Made by a program: the position numbers and the translations under genes
Notes under the pieces: generated by a model
Seen by the model: only the letters and a program-made list of their open reading frames with translations
Told to the model about the DNA's origin: nothing
Databases searched by the model: none
Part shown: positions 52,472 to 64,000 of the stretch, in pieces
Layout of the letters: the number at the start of each line of letters is the position of its first letter
How positions within the stretch are numbered: position 1 is the stretch's first letter
Assembly (NCBI GenBank): GCA_003254885.1
Contig: QANT01001121.1
Span: 1-64,000, forward strand
From: Purshia tridentata
Lineage: Eukaryota; Streptophyta; Magnoliopsida; Rosales; Rosaceae
DNA length: 64,000 nucleotides
Direction of reading: 5' to 3'

Positions 52472-53416
52472 GGGAGGGGTATTTTCGTTATTGAGTGAAA
52501 AGGTTAAGAAGCTGTCTCTTTCATGATCAGATCAACTGTGTCTATGACTCTATATATATAATTAAGTTATTTAATTTGTTTTAATTTGCTTTTGTATACG
52601 TTTTCAGTTGTACGTGGTATGTTGGGTGGGAAAGTGGGTTCAATTGGAGTATAGGTTGCTCATCTAAATGTCTTTGTCATGTTAATATATTCCATATCGG
52701 TTGATATGGGTTTTCATTTACTTATCAATAAAATTAAATGCATACTCTTAATCATATTCTTATGTATGGAACTGTTGTTTTCCAAATTATGATTGTAATT
52801 CTTGATTAGTAGTTTAGATTTACTTTCAAAAAATATTATTTCTATACATTTAGGATGGTTAATATTAATTTACAATGAGATGTAATTGTAGGTGTTGGTC
52901 CAATATATAAAACAGGGTCGATTCACCAGTCAATTCTCTTATTAAAATGGCTCACTTAATCTGAAATATACTCCAGCAGCAACTAATTGGGTGATGATAT
53001 TGGATGATAGATAGAGGAATGGAGCCCAAGAACTTAAAAAATATACATTAGTGAAAAAATACATACACTATAATTGCTAACTAACCACAAATTTGAACTG
53101 TTAAAGTATTAAATTTACAGAGGCTGTGTTGGTGTCATTTTTCTATGTATTCATTCTTCCTTAAAATGGTATGAGAATGCAACCAATTTATCGAACTGCA
53201 AATGCATGCCAGAAGAATTAGCGCGCACTTCACTCTTCCAACTTTGAGCTTCCTGCTCCAAGTCAAAATCTGTAAACAATTCTTCAAGTCCAAGAACTTC
53301 AGTAAAGTGATGCTGCCTTCCTTCCAAATTGAATTTCTTGGCAGTTCTTTTACTTCTTTTGTCTCAGTTTGGGATTGAAGTGCCGCGTGGTTATCAAAGA
53401 CCACATTATCTATGAA
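52472..53416. other. Convergent spacer between CYP86A1 and PHT4;1
   Basis: 3' flanks of two converging genes. A minus-strand frame at 53135-53404 lies in the probable 3' UTR of PHT4;1 and shows no domain. Confidence 0.6.
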
Positions 53417-56400
53417 TCAATCTATGATCTTCTCACCGGTTGAGAAAAGATTCCAGACAACAGTTCCAACAAGATAAAGGCCTACTGAAACTTTGAATAC
53501 GTCATCCCAAGAACCTGGGAATTGTCAATGTGGAGAGGGAGGAAAATTAAAATCAGATTGTTGCTTAATGATTACATGTGTCCTCGCTAGGCCAAATTAG
53601 GGCCAATTTGATTTCCGCTTATGCCTGCAATGAAAACTAGCTAGCAAGGAACTGTTCCCAACTTTGAGTCAAAGTTTCTATATCCAGCTACAATACTTTG
53701 GCTTAGTTATCAGAATTCATTAATGAGGAACATTAAGTGTGTGTGTGTGTGTGTGAAATGTGATTGTTCCATATAATTATGTAATGGCTTACTAGCAACT
53801 AAAAGTTGTAATACATGAACACTAACCATGTTGCAAGATGTAACCAGTCGATGCTGTTCCAAACACACCTGCCAGAACTCCAGCTGTATTGGACAGACCA
53901 AGCAATACTCCCTGAGAAACAATTCGAACAAGATAAATTAGAACCCTTTTTTTCTCCTACTTTCCACTCTACCGTATAATACCATTCGAATTCTTCTATA
54001 GAAAACAAGTGATTTTGATCCCATGGTAATTCTGATTACGCAGAAGAAATTAGCATATGCAAGCCATGTAAAAGGGTAAAACTGATACTAACAGAATATC
54101 GTGGAGCAATATCTTGATGGTTTGAATATAGACCAGACTGTGAGAATGCATCGGTTCCCTATACAAGCAAACCGAATACAAAATAGTTAGGAAAATGATA
54201 GCAAATTAGAGAATGAACAACAAACATATTTGAAAATGTACAAGCTTTGGAAAGGAGAAGGAACAAAGATATTAAGTTTTCTCTTTCGATCTACAGTCAG
54301 AATCAGACCTGGCTGCAAGCCATACACAGGACAGCCATTGCAGGAGAATTGACATGGCTCAACTGAGTTAGGAAGAAAGCAGGGCCAAGAAACCCAATTG
54401 TTTGCATAATCTACAGGGGACAGCATAGATTAGGTTAGAAAACCCAATTGTTTAACAAATTGGCAAAAAAAAATATTTTTAAATGCAATACGCAAACCAA
54501 GCTTTGGTTTTCTGTCTACATGACAGGATGTCAATTAGCAAATAGAGAGGGGATAATGCATAAACACGTTAAGAATCAGCCATATGTTAAGTTCAAGCCA
54601 GAACTAGCCAGTTAGACCACTGCTGATAAATATATTTTACCCCCAAAAAGATATGATTCCTATCTTGGAAAATTGTTCTCAAATAAAACTGATTAGAAAA
54701 AAAAATAAAAAGATTATATATAACATTAATGAATTAATAATACCTTACGAACCCTTGTCACAGATAAACCCTTGCTCACAAGTGTGTCTGCAATCCACCC
54801 TCCAAGATTTGCAGAAAATGCCATTGTAAGCCAGGGCAAAACACAGAAAAGCCCTGATTCTGTAAGATTGAACTTCAGCACCTAATAGTGGGATTAATTA
54901 TAAAATCAGTATTCAACATGCAATTTCATGTTTGTCTGCACACTTTGCATCTAACGCAGTGATAAGCATAAAACTACTGCTTGGTACCATCAATTTGAGA
55001 AGCCACAAAAAAATCCTTTTAATACTTGAAAAAGAAGGATACAGCCTCAAATTACAGTCAATAAACAATGCAAGAGAGGAAACTTACTTGGTTATAGTAT
55101 GTTGGCATCCATGTAAGAAGAATAAATGTTCCCCAATTGTGACAGAAGTGAGACACTATCAGGGCCCAAACAGGTGCTTTGGATAAAATTAATCCCCAAG
55201 GAATCTCTTTAACAGGTTCCTTGGAAACACTGCTGGCAAGAATTAGCTTCTTCTCTGCGGGTCGCAGCTCAGGATCGTCAACAGGTGAACTGTATGCCTA
55301 CAGAAACATCCCCCCAAAAGCAATTAAAGATAATATAAATACACTAGTCAATAAAAATTTGACTGATAATTTGATATCAGTAAATTTTAGTCTTTAGATG
55401 GACAGTTAGTGAATAAAACAAATAATCAGACATAAAATGTGAACTCCTAAATTAGGTTGCAAAAGTAACATATTTCTAGAAAAGCCATACTAATTCAATA
55501 AGGGTAGTAAAGTTGTATCACCTTGCTTAGCCATACAGCAAACCAGACCGTCCCCAGAGAACCAAAGGAGTAAAAGACTGAAGGCCATCCAAACTGATGT
55601 ATTAAAAATGGTGAAAAGGCCAAGCCAGTGACTGATCCAAGGTACATCCCACTGTAAACCAGTGCCAAAGATCTACTTCTCTCTGCTACAGGAATCCACT
55701 TTGACAGAATATTATTCATGGCAGGCATAGCAACACCCTGCACATTCAGTGAGAAGCCACAATTAAGATTAAATCCCTTTTCCTTTGGAGGCCTGTTAAG
55801 ATTGCCCTATTGTCCCAAGTACATAGGGGACAACAAAAATTGAAAGAAAAAATTAGGCATCAGCAATCTATTCCCTACAATCTTAATCATAAATTTAGAA
55901 TTCCAACCTCACCAATCCCCATGAAAGCACGAACAACAAGTAGGAAAGGCAGTCCAATTTTAGCAGCAACAGGAGTGAGAATAGTAGCAACAGACCACCA
56001 AATGACTCCAAATGCCAGGACCTGCTTCCCGCCTACCGTATCTGCCCATATGCCACCAGCAATCTGCCACTCACAATGTAAATCTCATAGGTTATGAAAA
56101 TTTCACTTTGGATGGACCAGAAGGAAAATGTGTCACAGTGTCAATGTGACACATGCAATACATTAATAATGTTACAAAATGGAAAAATGAAATGGATAAA
56201 CAAAAATGAAACGACTGGGAATTAGTATTAAACTCACATATAAGTTAAATTAAGAGGCTATATAAGTTCACAAATGTAGTGTAATTATTAGGAGAAGTGC
56301 ATGTAATAACCTGAGTGAGGAGGTAGCCCCAGAAAAACGAAGACTGTATCAAACCCACAGTTCCTGGGTTCCAGTTGTACTCTGCTGACATGGGAAGTAT

Positions 56401-57099
56401 GGCAATGCTCATGTTTACCTGCCACACATAATTAATCTCTTCAAAGTTACTAGACTAAAAACTAAGCTCTAAACGCTACATGGGTTATTCAAACAATTTG
56501 ACATGTTATGATGTTAAATTATAGTAATGAGAATGTTATTCTACATAAATTAAGTTACAATTGACTCTTCTTCTTTTTTTCTTTTTTTTTTCTCAATTGA
56601 AGCATAAGGAAAGTACTTCTTAAATGCCTTGACCATGACCATGTTCCATGCAAAGCTTCAAGCTTACTCTGTCCATGTTGCAGAGGAGGAAAGCAGAAAA
56701 GCACAGAATCACAATGACCCATCGTTTCGGGAACTGTTCCAACCACGAAGCCTCAGGCTCAGCCACAGACTCCTCCAATTCCAAACCCTCCTTCCCGGTC
56801 GCCACCACATGACTCAATCCCTCCTCGAACTTCGCCGATTCCGATATCTCGTAAGCCTCCGACTTAACATCCGCGAACACTTTCCCGCCTCTCCTCTCAC
56901 CACCACCACCACCAGAGACGTCCCTACCCGAAACTCGAACGACGCAGCAGTGTTCCCGATTTTGAATCCGCACGCGAAACCGAAACGGGCTCTGTGGTCT
57001 GAAATCGCAGCCGAAACCAAAACTTCTCTTGGGCGCCGAAATATCGGGCGGGACGTTTGGCTTGGGAGAGAAGGAGTAAAGAAGAGCTCTGGCGTTCAT
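53417..57099 (-). CDS. PHT4;1: Plastid phosphate transporter PHT4;1 (ANTR1)
   Basis: Major facilitator (SLC17/anion) transporter of the thylakoid membrane that exports phosphate from the lumen. Ten exons join in phase: 57099-56668, 56418-56311, 56063-55908, 55737-55522, 55297-55088, 54881-54744, 54410-54309, 54158-54093, 53911-53827, 53514-53417, giving 536 aa. The first 80 or so residues are a Ser/Arg-rich transit region. Then comes [20 protein letters not shown] and the family text [54 protein letters not shown] and [20 protein letters not shown]. Twelve membrane helices are expected. It resembles PHT4;1 more than other PHT4 members, judged from memory. It runs opposite to CYP86A1. Confidence 0.95.
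53737..53755. repeat. (GT)n microsatellite in PHT4;1 intron 9
   Basis: About nine GT units between the last two exons of PHT4;1. A candidate length-polymorphic locus with no visible effect on the splice sites. Confidence 0.85.
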
Positions 57100-60000
57100 G
57101 GTGGTGTTGAGAGCATGAAACGGAGTAGTTCTCAGTGTTCAGAGCTTCGCAGTGGGAGAGAGTACAAGGTTGGGTAAGGTTTCGGAGAGACAATTTGGAA
57201 TTGGAGGGATATTTATGTGCACTGGTTACAGTTTGGACACGTGGCAGTTGCATGGAATGGATTGGATTGTCAATGTAAGGGTAAGAGGACGACAGTTTTT
57301 CCAGGATGCTGGGTGATTTAACTGAAAACCGAATCCGTTTAAGTATATTATTTAAAACCTTTTCTCAATTTGGTCAACAAAAAAAAGCCCTTTTCTCAAT
57401 AACGCCTATGGGGAGAAATTGGGCTGGGCTATTCCAAATTTCCAATTGAAATTGTATGGGATTTTGGATCCAAAAAAAAGAGGTATGAACTTGGGTATTT
57501 CTGTTTCAAACTTTTTTTGACCCGGATTATGTTTCAAACTAAACTTCCAAATATAATCCCAATTAAAAAGGTTGGCTTATATTTCAACTTTTAATTGCAG
57601 TGTCCATCATTCGTAATTGGTCGAGATTAGAGTTTAATATTAGGATTCGAACCCTCCCCTGTCTTTTATAATATAAAAAATAAAAAATAAATATCCTATT
57701 AATCTTTATGTCTAAAATAATGTCATTTTCATATTTAAAAGTTAAGTGTTTTGAGATTAGAGTTTAATATTAGGATTCAAATTAGGATTTCTATTAGAAA
57801 TATTATATGCAAGTTTAAAATGATGCAACTTTAAATAAAAATATAAGAACAACATCAAAAAACTTCATCAAAATTCAAATTCGATCATTTTTAATATGTA
57901 CGTCTTGACTTTTGAGTTCGAACTTGGACAATATCCCTCAAGTAGTATAAAAACAAATAAATCACCTTTCTCTATAAGGGCATTAGCATATGTATGGATG
58001 GCATAAATATAATGACACCACAAGCGGTCCAATCCTTAGTTTTAGTTCCATTTCATGAATGATTTCGTTTTGAAAAATATTTTGCTGTGTCCCTCTTCTA
58101 GAACAACAAATTATTATTATTATTTTTGTTGGCCGGTACTAGAAAAAAAAAAATTATAACTCTTGGAATTAATGAAGTACTGAACCAACACGGTGGGTCA
58201 CCGAGCCATCATGCCTTGCCCAACAAAATGCCCAAACTGCTTCTGTGTCCACAGTTAAAAGATTCTGAGAGTTGTTTATTAGACAAGTAAGGGCAATAAT
58301 GACTAAGGCTTTGTATAATAGAACCAAACGCTTTGTAGGTCAGCCATCAATTTATTAGTCAGAACAAATGGCCCTCTGGCTGCAAGCCAACCAGTTTTCA
58401 CCCCCTTATCGCTGTTAATTGCCCTGGGCAACTACCATCTATATAATTTTGTCAATTAGTTTTATGTTTAATGCTCTAATCTTTATATAGTATTAGAGTA
58501 TAGAACTCACATACTTGGTCACACACTTCATATCACCCCATATCAGTTATTCATATATTTAAATATTTAACTTAAGTCACAGACTCACAGTATAATATCT
58601 TGTAGAAACTAAAAACTTATTGCTACAGATTCATTTAACTTTGGACAAAAGACTTGTGTGTTTTGACCCACCACAACCACCTAATACCAACAAAACAAAG
58701 ATTATAAGGATCGGAAAATTTGGTAATGTCATGATCCTCAATTTTACAACTCCGTGCCTCCACAGTGAAAATATAAGTGTGTCCATCAAGTTGGGTCACC
58801 AAGTGATACTCCATATTAATTAATTAAGCACCAAAGCTAGCTCCTAATTAAAGATAAAGAATCTCTCAGTCTCTCATATGGCTGGAGGATAAGATAGTTT
58901 ATAGCATACCATGATTAACATTATGCCCAAACTGCCCTTTCCAAGTGACAAGGAGTGAGCTAGAAAGTAGAATGATGCATCATCTCTCTACCCACTAATC
59001 TAAAACAATGTCGGCAGCTTTCTCTTATGCTGGTGACAGGGGCAAAGGAGAAAAAAATTCATGTTGTCACATATGAAAAGCTTTACAAAAAGAGAAAGGC
59101 AACAGAGTTGCTTTTACTTGTTTCTTTTTTTCCTCTTTTATTTATTTATTTATTTCTTCCCCTTTGGCTTGGTCTTTACTTCATATTTTAAGTCAACAAT
59201 CTGGTCAAAGTCAATCAAACACAATTATTAACCTGCTGCCCTGATAAAAAAGTAAAAGTGATTAGGTACATATTTTCAGCAAGGGGAGAAAAAAAACACC
59301 CAATTAAGATTTAGGTTTTTAAGATTCAACATTCAAACGACATATATAAAACGCATGTTACATTTTTTATTTTCCCAAACTACCCTTGAGAATTCACAAA
59401 TTAGTACGGTAGATTTTGTGATTTCCTATTAAGGTAAGATCATTTGGTTAAATTGTGTACGATCATTACCTCATATTTTAACATAGAAGTGGTGTGAAGT
59501 GTTGTGCATCAGGTGACATAGTTTAATGAAAGGAGATTTCAGCATAATATTTTTCGTCTGCTAATAAAGATAGGATCATTTTGGCCCACCAAGAAAGGAA
59601 GCTAGTACTCGACTTATTAAGGCCACATTAAATTATTTATGGGCCGGAGCCCCACATTGAAATAATTATGCCGTCCGGACATATTGGTAATATTTCGTGC
59701 CAAATTGTCAATATATCACGAGATAAGCGTTGAAAAATAATATATGTATCTTTTCTTTTTAAAAAACAATATAACAAATACATGTATCTGGTATTTGCCT
59801 ATTTGGTATCAAATCAGGACTAAATTGAATATTTATATTATATATGGGTATAATATCAAGTTATGTTATTTATCTAGAATTAATATAGTAAAGGGTTACC
59901 ATCAAACTAGAAAATAATCTCTAGGGGTTTAAAACTTCATTAATAGACTCGCAACAATAAGTGTTTCTTATTTGTTGTCTCTGTATATTACAAAGGAAAA

Positions 60001-61399
60001 AAGAAGAAGCACATTATGCATCAAAATTAATGCAATTTTGGGGAGAACCTAAACAATCTTTGATAACATAGATGCAGATATTGATTCCTGAAAACCAAAA
60101 AAGATCACTGAGAAAAAAAAAGGTGAATCGCAGGCATATGTCTCCAAAATGCATGGCCACTAGCTATAGAATCGATTCGATGAAGCACTGAAACCAACTC
60201 TATCCCCTCGAAGTTGGCTTCACACTTTTAAAATTAATTTGGTCTCGTGCATGTACTCTTGGGGATCCTTCTAAAATATATAATTCATTTTAAATAAGTG
60301 GAGTTTTGTCTTTGCCATTAACATTATTATTTTTAAATTTACTCAATGAAACCTGCAATTAGACAAAAATCATGTGTCATTTGTTATATCTTTCATGGAA
60401 AAACTAGAATAAAATTGAAGTGGTCAGCAACAGCTATAGGAGCAGGCTTTGGATTCTCTGATTGAGTTTGAGAGAAATGGCAATGCATGCATGCATGTTC
60501 AACTCATTTATTTAGTTTTTAAATAATTTATTAGATAAATAAATAAATAATAAATTCCACATTGTTGGTTTTATATGATTCAAAGATTGTTAATGAAATG
60601 GGTTTGAACTTGAACTTGAATTCTTATATTCTTTAATTTCCAAGGAGATATATATATATATATTAATAAACCAACATGTACGTACATAATCCGCTTAAGA
60701 AATATCACATGCTAATCTCTGCTGCCCTCAATTGTTTGTCAAGGATTTGGATTTGTCAATCGTTGACACGCTTAATTAATTTTAATTTGTACTTGTAGTA
60801 AAATATACAAGTGCCTAAAGTGACACAATTATCACTACTTTGCATATATTTCAGTATTGTCAAGTAAAGTAATGTCCTTCCCTTAATTTCCAAGCAAATT
60901 ATGGGTTTTAATTATATTTAACGAAGAGCACAAGACTTAGACTAACTACAAAGGCTTTTCATCCAATCTAAAAGTAAAAAATATATTTATGTATCATATT
61001 ATATTTTGTATACGGTATTTATATATATTTATGCAACCCGATATTTGTCATAATTTCGGCAAGTATCCATATGATCTCATAATGAGAATAATAATAGTAG
61101 CCAGAGAGGCATAGAGGAGAGGGGCAGACAGAGAGATACCAATATACCATGAAGTTGCGTTCCACCTACTCTTTCTCTCTTTTACTTTTATTCTTCTTCT
61201 TCCATTGATCCCATTGTCCCACCCACGTACTCCCCTCTACGTGATTCAGCTTTCATCTCTTCCTTCCTTAATTTCCTCTTCTCCTTCCATCATTACCATT
61301 TCTCTCTCATCATTTCCACATGCAATCACTTGGTCTCCTCCATCCCTATCTACCCAATTAAGCTCCCTAGCTACCTACTTTCACTTCCTACACTCTCTA
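57100..61399. other. Long AT-rich spacer upstream of two divergent genes
   Basis: About 4.3 kb without a supported gene. A motif GAGATTAGAGTTTAATATTA occurs twice, near 57623 and 57752, hinting at an old internal duplication or element. ATGCATGCATGCATG-type text occurs near 60484. The last 250 bases are pyrimidine-rich and probably hold the leader of the C2H2 gene. Confidence 0.55.
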
Positions 61400-62500
61400 A
61401 TGGCGACCATATCTTCATTCTTCAACTGCTTCCTCCCTCTCTTCCTCCTCTTCCTCCACCTCGGCTGCTTCGCTTTCACCACCACCACCAACCCAACAAA
61501 AAAACGCAGACTTTCTTTCCTACTCTCCAAGCCCTCTCTAAAACCCCAAAAAGCCCTTTCAACCTCTTGGTCCTTTCTCACCCGCATCTTCCTCTCCCCC
61601 AAAACCTGCTCCATCATCCGAACCCACCCCTCCACGCCACCTCGCTCCTCCATTCACTCCATCGTCTCTCTCGTCCTGCCCGATTCGGACCCTCCGCATA
61701 AAATCCTATCTGGGTCTTGCCCCGACTCCGGTATATCGGCCGGCGGCGACCACCTCTTTTTCCCTCTCCGAAACGACATCTTCCCCTGTACCGCTTGCGG
61801 CGAGATTTTCCAGAAACCCCAAAATCTCGAGCAGCACCAAGCGATCAAACACGCCGTCTCGGAGCTGATCGATGGTGATTCGGGCAAGAACATCGTCCGG
61901 ATCATATTCAAAACGGGTTGGACCGATTTCCAGAACAGTCCCGTGATTCACCGCATTCTGAAGATCCACAACAGTTCCAAGATACTATCGCGGTTCGAGG
62001 AGTACAGAGAGTCGGTGAAGTCCAAGGCGGCTCGAAACGGCGCGGTTCGGAGAAGAGACGAGAGGTGCATAGCGGATGGGAATGAGCTTCTGAGGTTTCA
62101 CTGCTCGACGTTTCTCTGCGACTTGGGACTGAATGGTAATTCCGGCATTTGTAACCAGCAGTACTGTAGTGTCTGTGGGATTATCAAGTCCGGGTTCTCA
62201 CCCAAGTTGGATGGAATTTCCACGCTGTCCAGTAGCTCCAGGGCACACGTGGCGATCCCGGAGGAGATCGTGGAGGAGTTCAAGTTCATGAACGTGAAGC
62301 GGGCCATGCTGGTTTGCCGGGTCGTGGCGGGTCGGGTCGGGTGTGATTTGGAGGAGGACGTGGACAAGGATGGCGGCGGGTTTGACTCGGTCATCGGGCG
62401 AGGCGGGAGCGGGGTCCACACAAGGGTGGATGAAGAGGAGCTTTTGGTGTTTAATCCTAGGGCTGTGCTTCCTTGCTTTGTGATTGTGTATACCGTGTGA
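61400..62500 (+). CDS. C2H2 zinc-finger protein with PARP-like C-terminal domain
   Basis: Intronless gene for 366 aa. A hydrophobic N-terminus (residues 7-28) could be a membrane anchor or signal peptide. A single C2H2 finger, Cys130, Cys133, His146, His151, reads PCTACGEIFQKPQNLEQHQA. It is followed by a domain with IVRIIFKTGWTDFQNSPVIH, the repeated Cys/His set RFHCSTFLCDLG, and CSVCGIIKSGF. This layout matches a small plant family annotated as C2H2 with similarity to the PARP catalytic fold, though I do not see the classic H-Y-E triad and would not assume ADP-ribosylation. In-frame sequence runs upstream to 61205, but it is low-complexity Ser/Pro text; the ATG at 61400 (MATISSFF) is preferred. 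The role is unknown. Confidence 0.85.
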   Translation: MATISSFFNCFLPLFLLFLHLGCFAFTTTTNPTKKRRLSFLLSKPSLKPQKALSTSWSFLTRIFLSPKTCSIIRTHPSTPPRSSIHSIVSLVLPDSDPPHKILSGSCPDSGISAGGDHLFFPLRNDIFPCTACGEIFQKPQNLEQHQAIKHAVSELIDGDSGKNIVRIIFKTGWTDFQNSPVIHRILKIHNSSKILSRFEEYRESVKSKAARNGAVRRRDERCIADGNELLRFHCSTFLCDLGLNGNSGICNQQYCSVCGIIKSGFSPKLDGISTLSSSSRAHVAIPEEIVEEFKFMNVKRAMLVCRVVAGRVGCDLEEDVDKDGGGFDSVIGRGGSGVHTRVDEEELLVFNPRAVLPCFVIVYTV

Positions 62501-63512
62501 CGGTGTGAGTGTGATACATGAAACCTGTAGTGTCATAAATTATTTTAGATCAAGAGTTGTGAATCTTGTGATGTGTGGTTGTGATGAATCTGATGATGGT
62601 GATTCACACAGGTGTTTGATTGGTCTGTGAACAACAGCTGGTCACAGCCCCAATGCGGCTATGCCGTTATGGCCATCATGCCATGTGGGCTTGTCCAATC
62701 TTAACCATGAATCCCATAGTACACGCTACATGGGGGCATGGATTTCTATGGCAATAGGTGTTAAGGTGCCTGCCATGTGTTAGTCAGTTGATCCTCATGT
62801 GGTTCGTGTCCCATTTAGGATGCATTATGTAGAATGCTAGGTCTAAGTGTGATTATTTATTTAATTTTCCAAGAGATGGGGGCAGTAGAATTCTTGCTAT
62901 CCTAAATCTCTATATCACTAAACTAAAGCACTCACTAATTGTGAATGTTGAAGTTGTTGTTTATATAATGGATATTCTAACTTTTTTGGCGTATGAAGAC
63001 AAACTTATTTTCATTACATAATAAATGTATTTTTTTGACTTTTCATATAGTATTTATTGATTACATAAAGAACGAAGATTACTAATTTTACTTATGATGA
63101 ACACAAATTTCACTTATCTAACACTGCATGTAAGTATACAAATTGACAGTTTGTATTCTCAAAGGGATTCTATGCTTAAGTTTTTTTGGCTAAGCGATTC
63201 TATGCTTAAGTTTAATACTTCCGAAAATCACCATTAACTACAATTTGGCACTAACCTTAGGTCATCCAAATTGCAAGACTTGGGCTTACATGTGGATGTG
63301 GAATTATGGCTAAGTTATGGACTTTGATTTTGGCAGTTACATGTCCTCTTATTCATTTGTCACATAGTATAGGTGCTCTTCAATCACATCAACTTCGTTT
63401 TCTATTAAACTTTGTTTTTGGTACTACTTTATTTACCTTTTCTTATTCTTTCATTGAAACAAACTTTTCTTTTTACTAAAGGATTATAGATAAAAGTGTG
63501 TTTTTCAAATTA
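62501..63512. other. Downstream flank of the C2H2 gene
   Basis: 3' UTR and AT-rich spacer. I see no gene or clear element until the Helitron-like piece at 63513. Confidence 0.6.
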
Positions 63513-63791
63513 TCTATATATATAAAACCAAAAGGAAAGTAGAATGGTTAAATTTTTGAATTGCAAAAATACTCCTACTTAAAAAATATGTACTAATTAT
63601 TTGTTAATAAATAACAAAAAGGTAAACTGGAATTATTATAATTAAATAATAAAAAATATAAAATTACACCATTATTTTTAGTATCCTACTTTCTCACCAC
63701 CATTATTTTAGGACAAATTAATTTATTAAAATTTTAATTAAATGTTTAGAAAGGTCAATTGACACGTGCAACAAGCGTGGCAAGAGACTAG
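63513..63791 (+). mobile_element. Probable non-autonomous Helitron
   Basis: The stretch starts TCTATATATATAAAACC and ends CTAG, and it lies between A (63512) and T (63792), the Helitron target rule. About 15 bases before the end is a small hairpin, CACG ... CGTG, near 63760-63778, where Helitrons carry their terminator. Length is 279 bp with no coding capacity. The hairpin is weak and the family is unnamed. Confidence 0.5.
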
Positions 63792-64000
63792 TTTATAATA
63801 ATTGTAGAAATTATAATAGACTTTCTTTAAAAAGATTTAATTTGTGAGCAACTATTTTTTATTTTTCAAAACCAACAATGCTACATTTATTATATTTTTA
63901 TACTATTTTATGTGACAATTTATATGGAATTAATACATTGGACACTAAAAAACCAAAAATAAAAATCCTAAAAATGCCAGTACAGTAATAATACGTAAGA
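63792..64000. other. AT-rich window end
   Basis: Short AT-rich tail with nothing recognisable. Confidence 0.6.

Noticed and set aside
61205-61399. 65-codon upstream extension of the C2H2 protein
   Set aside because: Low-complexity Ser/Pro/Leu text that reads like a pyrimidine-rich leader; the family starts near MATISSFF.

Overview
The window is nuclear DNA from a flowering plant. Genes have many introns with GT-AG borders and AT-rich introns and spacers, and five predicted products belong to plastid families. The protein types (a xylem-class laccase, CYP86A1, THIC with a 3'-UTR TPP riboswitch) point to a eudicot, most likely a woody rosid such as a Rosaceae tree. That last step is inference. 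Single Ns that join two diverged copies of the same stretch (near 10,061, 40,999 and 41,376) suggest a draft assembly of a heterozygous genome.

Thirteen protein-coding genes can be modelled. In order: LAC4-class laccase (+, 3301-6681); DIVARICATA-type double-SANT MYB (+, 12984-14123); GH3 beta-glucosidase (-, 17387-21792); a long acidic membrane-anchored repeat protein (-, 22603-27192) with a likely frame break near its 3' end; chloroplast FtsH7/9 protease (+, 28646-33914); THIC thiamine-pyrimidine synthase (+, 37055-39437) with a TPP riboswitch in its 3' UTR (40190-40305); plastid ribosomal protein L4 (-, 42204-43634); Josephin-like deubiquitinase (+, 44686-45473); a small basic unknown (+, 47330-47716); thylakoid phosphoprotein TSP9 (-, 48718-48999); CYP86A1 fatty-acid omega-hydroxylase (+, 50709-52471); plastid phosphate transporter PHT4;1 (-, 53417-57099); and a C2H2/PARP-like protein (+, 61400-62500). 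For all multi-exon models the splice phases close without gaps, except the flagged break in the repeat protein.

The genes do not form an operon or a known biosynthetic cluster. FtsH7/9, THIC, L4, TSP9 and PHT4;1 serve the plastid; the laccase, CYP86A1 and perhaps the GH3 enzyme act on walls and barriers. The most striking large-scale feature is synteny. As far as I recall Arabidopsis gene numbers, the orthologues of these neighbours are split over runs on chromosomes 1, 2, 3 and 5, so this window looks like a less fractionated version of one ancestral block.

The spacers hold small mobile elements: a Mutator-type MITE with an exact 9-bp target duplication whose edge was later duplicated in tandem (27.7-28.1 kb), a probable non-autonomous Helitron (63.5-63.8 kb), a tRNA-derived SINE-like piece (16.9 kb), and related insertions in two laccase introns. 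I saw no tRNA, rRNA, CRISPR array, retroviral gene or autonomous transposase.
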